From the NCBI GenBank assembly GCA_016794735.1, contig JAEUJK010000172.1, positions 1 through 5,127 of the forward strand: 5,127 nt of DNA, written 5' to 3'. The first letter of the stretch is position 1; each line of letters starts with the position of its first letter. A model generated the notes under the pieces. It was not told where the DNA came from, ran no database searches, and worked only from the letters and a program-made list of their open reading frames with translations. A program made the translations under genes and the position numbers. The stretch is from Gemmatimonadota bacterium. Lineage in GTDB: Bacteria > Gemmatimonadota > Gemmatimonadetes > Gemmatimonadales > Gemmatimonadaceae. This document shows, piece by piece, positions 1-5,127 of the stretch.

Positions 1-1277
1 GAGACCCGGGTGACACGCGAGAGGTCGGCAAAAAAACCAGGGTAGGAGACGTCGACCGAGGCCGGATGGTCGAGCGGGAGGGTCACCCCGGTGACCGCGG
101 ACAATATGGCGAAGGCCATCGCGATCCGGTGGTCATGATAGGTGGCGATGGGGGCACTCGTGATGGTGCCCCCCCCCTGCACCACGAATCCGTCGGGGCG
201 CTCATCGGCGTCCACGCCACACCGTCGCAGGTTCTCCACCATGGCGGCCAACCGATCACTCTCCTTGACCCGCAGCTCGGCCGCCCCCGACAGCGTGGTC
301 TCTCCGTCGGCCATCGCGGCCAACACGCCCAGGATCGGGACTTCATCGACGAGGTCGGGGACCTCGTGCGCCTCGATGGCCGTCCCCCGAAGCGGTGACG
401 CGTGGACGACCACGTCCCCCACCGGCTCACCCCCGGTGATGCGCTCGTTATGCACGTCGAAGATCCCGCCCATCCGTTCGAGCACGCGGAGGAACCCGGT
501 GCGGCGGGGATTGAGGAGCACGCCGCGCAGGGTCAGTGATCCTCGCGCCGACGCGGTGGCCAGTGCCGCAAAGAAGGCGGCGGATGACGGGTCTGCGGGG
601 ACGTCGTAGGACGCGGCAGGAAGGGCCAGGGGCGGCGTCAACTCGAGCCACCCGTCCCGCGACACCAGGTCCACCCCAAGCGACTGCAGCAGGCGCTCGG
701 TATGGTCGCGCGTGGGCATGGGCTCGCGGAGCGCGACCGGCACCCCCGCACACAATCCGGCGAGGAGGATGCCACTCTTCACCTGGGCACTGGGCACGTC
801 GAGGTCGTAACGCACCGAGCGCAGCCCCCCGCCCCGCACCTCCATGGGGAGCGTCCCTGGCGACGCCCCGCGCCAGTAGATCCCCGCTCCCATTTCGGCG
901 AGCGGTCGTGCGATCCGCTGCATGGGTCGCGCACGGAGCGAGGCATCACCGTCGAGAACAGCCACGCTCTCCTGTGCCGCGCACACCCCGGCCAGCAGCC
1001 GCGCCGTGGTTCCCGAGTTCGCGCAATCGAGGGATGCCTCGTCGGGCGCATGGCGGAGTCGCAGGCCGTGGCCATCGACGGTGACGACTGGCGCCGGTTC
1101 CGCGGCTGCCCTCCCGAGTTGGGCCAGGCACCGCGCGGTGGCCCGGGTATCCTCGGAGGCGAGGAGCCCGCGGATCTCCGAGCGACCCGTCCCCAACGCC
1201 GCGAGGATCAGCGCGCGGTGCGAGATCGACTTGTCGCCCGGCAGGTCAACGACCCCCTGGACCACGAGCGTGCGCAT
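1..1277 (-). CDS. aroA: 3-phosphoshikimate 1-carboxyvinyltransferase (EPSP synthase), 3' end cut by the window edge
   Basis: EPSP synthase joins shikimate-3-phosphate and phosphoenolpyruvate to make 5-enolpyruvylshikimate-3-phosphate, the sixth step of the cytosolic shikimate pathway. I translated the minus strand from the ATG at 1277-1275. It stays open for 425 codons to position 3 with no stop, so the gene runs off the left edge. Family members are about 430 residues and the last visible residues (VSYPGFFADLSRVTRV) match the usual C-terminus, so only a few codons are missing. Visible motifs: PGDKSISHR (13-21), NSGTTARLL (87-95), GDASLRARPM (110-119), SAQVKS (163-168), RDHTER (190-195), NPRRTG (256-261), catalytic-type D311-E312, KESDR (338-342) and DHRIAM (382-387). 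These fit the Bacillus/CP4-like branch rather than the E. coli type. The G89 position, equivalent to E. coli Gly96, is unchanged. The start lies one base after the dapD stop. A GGAAGG about 14 bases upstream is only a weak ribosome site, so coupled translation is likely. Confidence 0.95.
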   Translation of the reverse strand, partial: MRTLVVQGVVDLPGDKSISHRALILAALGTGRSEIRGLLASEDTRATARCLAQLGRAAAEPAPVVTVDGHGLRLRHAPDEASLDCANSGTTARLLAGVCAAQESVAVLDGDASLRARPMQRIARPLAEMGAGIYWRGASPGTLPMEVRGGGLRSVRYDLDVPSAQVKSGILLAGLCAGVPVALREPMPTRDHTERLLQSLGVDLVSRDGWLELTPPLALPAASYDVPADPSSAAFFAALATASARGSLTLRGVLLNPRRTGFLRVLERMGGIFDVHNERITGGEPVGDVVVHASPLRGTAIEAHEVPDLVDEVPILGVLAAMADGETTLSGAAELRVKESDRLAAMVENLRRCGVDADERPDGFVVQGGGTITSAPIATYHDHRIAMAFAILSAVTGVTLPLDHPASVDVSYPGFFADLSRVTRV

Positions 1278-1278
1278 G

Positions 1279-2133
1279 TTAACGCAGCCAGCCTTCCAGC
1301 GCGGTGGCCAGGTCGGTCTTCTCGTCGCGGTACTTCACGATCACCGGCGTCTGCAACGAGAGCCCCTCGGCCTCGCCCCAGGTCCCGCGCACCTGGCGCG
1401 CGCCCGGGACCACCACGGCCCCGGGCGGCACCTCGAGTGGCGTGGTGGCATTCCCGCGGTAGACCTTCTCGTGCACCAGGTCGTAGATCGGTGTCCCGCG
1501 CGTGAGCACGACCCCGGCGGCGAGGACGGCGCGGGCACGCACGACCGTGCCCTCATACACCCCGGCGTTGCCACCGACGATCACGTCGTCCTCGATGACC
1601 ACGGGCGAGGCGTTCACCGGCTCGAGCACGCCGCCGATCTGCGCCGCCGCACTCAGGTGCACACGCGCCCCCACCTGCGCACACGAGCCCACGAGCGCAT
1701 GCGAGTCGATCATGGTGCCGGGGCCGACCCACGCCCCAACGTTCACGAACATCGGCGGCATGCAGACCACGCCGGGCGCGAGATAGGCGCCCGAGCGCAC
1801 CGACGAACCACCCGGCACCACGCGCACCCCGTCGGCGAGGGTGAACCGCCGCACGGGAATCGTGTGCTTGTCGAAGAACGGAAAGACCCCCTCGTCGTCC
1901 ATGCGGACCACGCGGCCGACACGAAAGCCGAGCAGGATCCCCTGCTTCACCCACGGCACCGCGCGCCAGGTGCCGCTGTGGTCGCGCTCCGCCGCGCGCA
2001 ACTCTCCGTGCTCCAACGCGTCGATGAGCTGGGCGACGACGATCTCGGCGTCGGGGGGTAGCGCCACCCCGGGAGGATAGGCGGCGAGTTCGCCGATCTG
2101 TGCGGCCAGCGCCGCGACGCGATCGCCACCCAT
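1279..2133 (-). CDS. dapD: 2,3,4,5-tetrahydropyridine-2,6-dicarboxylate N-succinyltransferase
   Basis: DapD transfers succinyl from succinyl-CoA to tetrahydrodipicolinate, giving N-succinyl-2-amino-6-ketopimelate in the succinylase branch of the diaminopimelate/lysine pathway. It is a cytosolic trimer. The 284-residue product is close to the 274 of E. coli DapD and lines up along its length: an N-terminal helical domain (about 1-100, with WVKQGILLGFR at 61-71), a left-handed beta-helix of hexapeptide repeats (about 104-245) and a short C-terminal strand region with TPVIVK (262-267). The best landmark is MIDSHALVGSCAQVG (141-155), whose D143 matches catalytic Asp141 of E. coli, followed by IGGVLEP (166-172). 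The E. coli loop ARSEVVEG, which carries Glu189, is replaced by GNAGVYEG (188-195), so Gly191 occupies that position. I recall this loop from Bacteroidota-type DapD and think it is a subfamily trait. The ATG directly follows the dapA TAG and the stop is TAA. A DapH acetyltransferase is less likely because of the N-terminal domain and the GSCAQ motif. Confidence 0.93.
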   Translation of the reverse strand: MGGDRVAALAAQIGELAAYPPGVALPPDAEIVVAQLIDALEHGELRAAERDHSGTWRAVPWVKQGILLGFRVGRVVRMDDEGVFPFFDKHTIPVRRFTLADGVRVVPGGSSVRSGAYLAPGVVCMPPMFVNVGAWVGPGTMIDSHALVGSCAQVGARVHLSAAAQIGGVLEPVNASPVVIEDDVIVGGNAGVYEGTVVRARAVLAAGVVLTRGTPIYDLVHEKVYRGNATTPLEVPPGAVVVPGARQVRGTWGEAEGLSLQTPVIVKYRDEKTDLATALEGWLR

Positions 2134-3024
2134 CTAGATCGCCACGCCGGCGGTGCGGAGTGCCTCGCGCACCGCACCTTCATTGGTGGAGGCGAGCGGC
2201 ACCAGCGGCAGCCGGACGTGGGCGGTCATGCGGCCCATCATCGCCAGGGCCGCCTTCACCGGGATCGGGTTGGACTCCACAAAGGCCGCGTGCATCCACG
2301 GCAGGAGCCGTCGGTGCAGCCCTCGTGCGACCGCGTAGTCACCCGAGGCGCACGCCTCGACCAGCTGGGCCATCGCCCGCGGGGTGGCATTGCTGGTGAC
2401 CGAGATGACCCCGTCCCCGCCTAACGCCATGACCGGGAGCGTCAGCCCATCGTCGCCGGACAACACCATGAAGTGGGGCGGCCGGTCGCGCAGGATGTCG
2501 CCGATCTGGCCGACGTTCCCCGATGCTTCCTTGATCCCGACCACGTGGGGCAGCTCGGCCAGGCGCAACGCCGTGCGTGCCTCGATGTTGCTCCCCGTGC
2601 GTCCCGGCACGTTGTAGACGATGACCGGCAGGTCCACCGCGTCGGAGATCGCGCGAAAGTGCGCCTCGATGCCGCGCTGCGGCGGCTTGTTGTACATCGG
2701 GGACACATGCAGGGCATGTGTAGCACCGAGCCGCTGGGCCGTGCGCGTGAGCGCAATCGCGCGCGCCGTGTCATTCGCCCCTGCCCCGGCCACGACCGGG
2801 ATCCGCCCTGCCACCTGCTCCACGGTGATGGCCACCACCCGCTCGTGCTCCGCCGGCGTGAGGGTCGCCGCCTCACCCGTGGACCCACAGGGCACCACGA
2901 AGTGGACGCCCTCACGCACCTGCCATTCCACGAACGCCCGAAGCGCGGTTTCATCGACGGCGCCATCCGCCGTGAACGGCGTCACGAGGGCCGTCCCGCA
3001 ACCGGTGAGGGGGCGTACCGTCAT
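2134..3024 (-). CDS. dapA: 4-hydroxy-tetrahydrodipicolinate synthase (dihydrodipicolinate synthase)
   Basis: DapA condenses pyruvate with L-aspartate-4-semialdehyde, the committed step to diaminopimelate and lysine. It is a class I aldolase with a TIM-barrel fold, usually a cytosolic homotetramer. The 296-residue product matches the usual length (292 in E. coli). Visible active-site features: CGSTGEA (46-52), where S48-T49 match Thr44-Thr45 of E. coli; Y111 in SPMYNKP; Y137 in YNVPGRTG (137-144), the proton-relay tyrosine; R142, which binds the substrate carboxylate; and the Schiff-base lysine K165 in GIKEASGN (163-170). LSGDD (188-192), GVISVTSN (205-212) and NPIPVK (252-257) are also family hallmarks. 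Several residues that bind inhibitory lysine in E. coli differ here: His53 is Pro57, Glu84 is Arg88 and Tyr106 is Met110. Feedback inhibition is therefore probably weak or absent (inference). The ATG overlaps the dapB stop as ATGA, and no clear ribosome site precedes it, which fits coupled translation. The stop is TAG. Confidence 0.96.
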   Translation of the reverse strand: MTVRPLTGCGTALVTPFTADGAVDETALRAFVEWQVREGVHFVVPCGSTGEAATLTPAEHERVVAITVEQVAGRIPVVAGAGANDTARAIALTRTAQRLGATHALHVSPMYNKPPQRGIEAHFRAISDAVDLPVIVYNVPGRTGSNIEARTALRLAELPHVVGIKEASGNVGQIGDILRDRPPHFMVLSGDDGLTLPVMALGGDGVISVTSNATPRAMAQLVEACASGDYAVARGLHRRLLPWMHAAFVESNPIPVKAALAMMGRMTAHVRLPLVPLASTNEGAVREALRTAGVAI

Positions 3025-3710
3025 CGCGTCAACCCGAGCACATCCCGCATGGTGAACACTCCTTGTCTGCCGCGCAGCCAGCGGGCCGCATGCAGGGCGC
3101 CGTCGGCGAACACGCGCCGGTCGCGCGCTTCATGGGAGAGCGAAATCTGTTCGAACGGTCCGTCGAAGACGAGGGTGTGCGTGCCGGGCACATTGCCGAG
3201 GCGCACACTGGTCACCGCAATCTCGCGCCCCAACGTCGCCGACGCGGCCTCGCGTAACGTCACCGCCGTGCCAGAGGGTGCATCCAGCTTGGCGCGATGA
3301 TGCGTCTCGACGATGGCCGCGTCGTATTGCGGATGCGGGGCGAACAACGCACCAGCGCGTGCACCAAGTTCGGTGAGCAACGCCACACCGAGCGAAAAGT
3401 TCGAGGCCAACAGCAGCGCACCGGCACAAGCTCGTGCCTCCTCGATCACGCGGGGATGTTCCGACTGCCACCCCGTCGTCCCGCAGACCACCGGAATCCC
3501 GGCCTCGAGACAGGCGCGGACGTTCATCGCGGCCGCAGTCGGCACGCTCACCTCGATGGCGACGTCCACCCGACCGGCAAACCCGGCGATGGCTGCCGCG
3601 CCCAAGTTGCCCGACGCGCCGAGCACGGCCACGACCTCCGCGTCGCGTTCCGCCGCGAGGGCCTCGATCGCGCGTCCCATGCGACCGTCCCCGATGATCA
3701 GCAACCTCAT
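3021..3710 (-). CDS. dapB: 4-hydroxy-tetrahydrodipicolinate reductase (dihydrodipicolinate reductase), short form
   Basis: DapB reduces the DapA product to tetrahydrodipicolinate with NAD(P)H in the cytosol. The N-terminal Rossmann domain begins at once with IIGDGRMG (5-12), a GxGxxG nucleotide loop, and continues to CGTTGW (76-81). The C-terminal substrate domain carries the family signature ETHHRAKLDAPSGTA (135-149). In it H137 and K141 match the catalytic His159 and Lys163 of E. coli, and SGT lines the substrate carboxylate site. SNFSLGV (103-109) and SLSHEARDR (190-198) are further matches. At 229 residues it is well below the 273 of E. coli. The shortening falls in the Rossmann half, between the nucleotide loop and CGTTG, where many residues of the E. 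coli protein have no counterpart. All catalytic landmarks remain, so this is a compact subfamily form and not a truncation. The ATG overlaps the lysC stop (ATGA); a GGGGGA three bases before the ATG is a possible ribosome site. The stop is TGA and overlaps the dapA start. Confidence 0.95.
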   Translation of the reverse strand: MRLLIIGDGRMGRAIEALAAERDAEVVAVLGASGNLGAAAIAGFAGRVDVAIEVSVPTAAAMNVRACLEAGIPVVCGTTGWQSEHPRVIEEARACAGALLLASNFSLGVALLTELGARAGALFAPHPQYDAAIVETHHRAKLDAPSGTAVTLREAASATLGREIAVTSVRLGNVPGTHTLVFDGPFEQISLSHEARDRRVFADGALHAARWLRGRQGVFTMRDVLGLTR

Positions 3711-5062
3711 GCGTCCCCCGGGAAGAAGGCGTGATGCAGCCGACCCATCGCGGTCGACACCTGGTCCCCATCGACAATCATCGTGAGGTTGATCGCACTC
3801 GCGGACAACGAGAGCATGTGCACCCGCAACTCACGCAGCGCGCCCAGGGCGGCGGCCATCGCCTCGCTCGACTCGCCCATGCCGGCACCGACGAGGGCCA
3901 CGATCCCGCGATTCCGTTCGACCGAGACATCGCCCAGCTGCGACAGCTCGACCACGAGCGAATCCAGGTGCGTGGCATCGTCGATCGTCACGCTCACCGA
4001 GATCTCCGACGTGGCCACCACGTCCACCGAGGTGCGATGCCGGTCGAAGATGTCGAAGATGCTGCGCAGGAACCCGTGCTGGAGCAGCATACGCGGGCTC
4101 CGCACCTTCACGATCGTCACCCCGGACTTGCCGGCAATGGCACTCACCGGCCGGCGCGGCGCCTCGAAGGTGATGAGTGTGCCGGTCCCCTGCGGCTTTC
4201 GCGAATTGAAGATCCACACGGGAATCCCCAGGCGCACCGCCGGCGAGATGGTGCTCGGGTGCAGCACCTTGGCCCCGAACGACGCGAGCTCGCTCGCCTC
4301 GTCGAACCGGATGCGGTCGATCAGGCGGGCCGACGGGACCACGCGCGGGTCAGCCGTCAACATGCCGTCGACGTCGGTCCAGATCTCGATGGCCTCCGCG
4401 CCTAACGCGGCACCGAACAGCGACGCACTGTAGTCCGACCCGCCGCGCCCCAACGTGGTGACGATCCCGTGGTCCGTCGCGCCGACATATCCACCAACCA
4501 CGGGCACCTGGCCCTGCGCCAGCAGCGGACGCAGCAGCCGTTGCGACGCCTCGGCGATGCGATCGGGACGGGGCTCCGCCTTCTCGAACTGATCGGTCGT
4601 GATCATCACGGTCGTGGGATCGACCCACGTCGCCGGGATCCCGCGCTCACGGAACGCGGCCACCACCAGCACGCTCGACAGCAACTCGCCCTTGGCGGCA
4701 ATCGCGTCACGCGCCCGCGCGGTGGCGTGGCCCAGCGTGGAGAGTGCCTCGGCGAGGTGCGCCAGCTCATCGAAGGTCACCCCGAGTTCGGCCTGCACCT
4801 CGTGGAGCCCGGGCCCCGGCTTGAGCAGCCGTTCCGCCGCTTCCATGTGCCGGTCGCGCAGCGCCTCCACCCCACGAATGGCCGAGATGAGCTGGCCTTC
4901 GGAGGCCTGTTGCGTAATCGCGATCAGCGCATTGGTCGCACCACCCAGCGCGGACACGACCACCATCGGCTGGCGCGGCAAGCGCTCGCGAACGATCGCG
5001 GCGGCGCGATCGATCGCATCGGCATCGCCCACCGAGGTGCCGCCAAACTTTACGACGATCAT
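3707..5062 (-). CDS. lysC: Aspartate kinase, monofunctional, with tandem ACT domains
   Basis: Aspartate kinase phosphorylates L-aspartate to 4-aspartyl phosphate with ATP, the first step toward lysine, diaminopimelate, threonine, methionine and isoleucine. The 451-residue product matches the E. coli LysC layout (449 residues). The amino-acid kinase domain (about 1-300) opens with VVKFGGTSVGD (3-13) and includes the helical insert (about 55-115) typical of the LysC/ThrA group. It also has GRGGSDYSA (205-213), WTDVDGMLTADPR (228-240) and ELASFGAKVLHPST (258-271). Two ACT domains follow, about 314-385 and 386-446. The first keeps most residues contacting inhibitory lysine in E. coli: M325, F331, L332, V346, D347, S352 and E353 match Met318, Phe324, Leu325, Val339, Asp340, Ser345 and Glu346. 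Ser321 is Gln328. Lysine feedback inhibition is therefore likely (inference). No homoserine dehydrogenase domain is fused: the gene stops with TGA inside the dapB ATGA overlap. Its ATG overlaps the asd stop the same way. L220 uses the rare codon TTA. Confidence 0.96.
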   Translation of the reverse strand: MIVVKFGGTSVGDADAIDRAAAIVRERLPRQPMVVVSALGGATNALIAITQQASEGQLISAIRGVEALRDRHMEAAERLLKPGPGLHEVQAELGVTFDELAHLAEALSTLGHATARARDAIAAKGELLSSVLVVAAFRERGIPATWVDPTTVMITTDQFEKAEPRPDRIAEASQRLLRPLLAQGQVPVVGGYVGATDHGIVTTLGRGGSDYSASLFGAALGAEAIEIWTDVDGMLTADPRVVPSARLIDRIRFDEASELASFGAKVLHPSTISPAVRLGIPVWIFNSRKPQGTGTLITFEAPRRPVSAIAGKSGVTIVKVRSPRMLLQHGFLRSIFDIFDRHRTSVDVVATSEISVSVTIDDATHLDSLVVELSQLGDVSVERNRGIVALVGAGMGESSEAMAAALGALRELRVHMLSLSASAINLTMIVDGDQVSTAMGRLHHAFFPGDA

Positions 5063-5127
5063 GCGAGCGGCACCGCCCCCTGCGCCACGAGGACCTCGGC
5101 GTTGAGGATCGAGCCACCGGCTGCGCC
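5059..5127 (-). CDS. asd: C-terminal end of aspartate-semialdehyde dehydrogenase, 5' part outside the window
   Basis: Reading the minus strand in from the right edge gives 22 codons, GAAGGSILNAEVLVAQGAVPL plus a final A, ending in TGA. That TGA overlaps the lysC ATG as ATGA. The fragment resembles the conserved C-terminal helix of archaeal/fungal-type aspartate-semialdehyde dehydrogenases, which usually read NTxRGAAGG followed by a hydrophobic pair and an NAE or similar. This enzyme reduces 4-aspartyl phosphate to aspartate semialdehyde, linking the LysC product to DapA, so the position immediately before lysC makes strong metabolic sense. The evidence is a short tail plus context. No catalytic residue (active-site Cys or His) is in view, and the assignment to the archaeal/fungal-type branch rather than the E. 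coli branch rests on the GAAGG motif alone. A different upstream gene with a similar tail cannot be excluded. Confidence 0.7.
   Translation of the reverse strand, partial: GAAGGSILNAEVLVAQGAVPLA

Noticed and set aside
169..177. Run of nine C (and seven A at 30-36) inside aroA, considered as a phase-variation switch or frameshift error
   Set aside because: The reading frame is intact on both sides: the C run encodes Gly-Gly-Gly between FVVQ and TITSAP, and the A run encodes Phe-Phe in PGFFAD. A core metabolic gene is an unlikely phase-variable target.
1277..1300. Search for a promoter or terminator at the dapD/aroA junction
   Set aside because: There is only one base between the genes, with no -10/-35-like pair and no hairpin followed by T residues on the minus strand.
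922..2061. Long plus-strand open frame of 379 codons antisense to aroA and dapD
   Set aside because: It is a shadow of the real minus-strand genes in GC-rich DNA. Its product is rich in Arg, His, Pro and Ala without any recognisable domain, and it crosses a gene junction.
2703..2721. Perfect inverted repeat, ACACATGC and GCATGTGT with a three-base loop
   Set aside because: It lies within dapA coding for ATHALHV. An 8-bp perfect stem with a short loop is expected about once by chance in a window this size, and no T-run or gene boundary is nearby.
2473..4405. Other long plus-strand open frames opposite dapA, dapB and lysC
   Set aside because: They have low-complexity, Arg/His-rich products, no motifs and no ribosome sites. 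The opposite strand codes for well-conserved enzymes throughout.
4994..5017. GATC/CGATCG-rich palindromic stretch near the 5' end of lysC
   Set aside because: It encodes the conserved AIDRAAAIVRE helix. Alternating Ala, Ile and Asp codons in GC-rich DNA give such palindromes naturally.

Overview
The window is one unbroken minus-strand stretch of a biosynthetic operon, read here from high to low coordinates. It contains six genes: the last 22 codons of asd (aspartate-semialdehyde dehydrogenase), lysC (aspartate kinase), dapB (dihydrodipicolinate reductase), dapA (dihydrodipicolinate synthase), dapD (tetrahydrodipicolinate N-succinyltransferase) and a nearly complete aroA (EPSP synthase) that runs off the left edge. 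There is effectively no intergenic DNA. asd/lysC, lysC/dapB and dapB/dapA each overlap by ATGA, the dapA stop abuts the dapD start, and one base separates dapD from aroA. No promoter, terminator, RNA gene, mobile element or CRISPR array is visible. The operon promoter must lie beyond 5127 and its end beyond position 1.

Together the first five genes take L-aspartate to N-succinyl-2-amino-6-ketopimelate, the succinylase branch leading to meso-diaminopimelate (for peptidoglycan) and L-lysine. LysC and Asd also feed the threonine/methionine branch. aroA belongs to a different pathway, the shikimate route to aromatic amino acids, and appears to be co-transcribed with the lysine genes. The aminotransferase (dapC), desuccinylase (dapE), epimerase (dapF) and decarboxylase (lysA) are not in the window.

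The organism is a high-GC bacterium, about two-thirds G+C by eye, with strongly G/C-ending codons and very few TTA leucine codons. The combination of an archaeal/fungal-like Asd tail, a short DapB, a DapD with a GGNAGVYEG loop and an EPSP synthase starting PGDKSISHR suggests a Gram-negative of the FCB/Gemmatimonadota kind. That placement is inference and only moderately secure.

This looks like ordinary core metabolism, and I found no undescribed system. Points worth a second look are: the aroA linkage; a non-canonical residue at a catalytic position of DapD; the contrast between a conserved lysine-binding site in LysC and a degraded one in DapA; the altered fourth class II motif in AroA; and a decamer carrying two of the three TTA codons.
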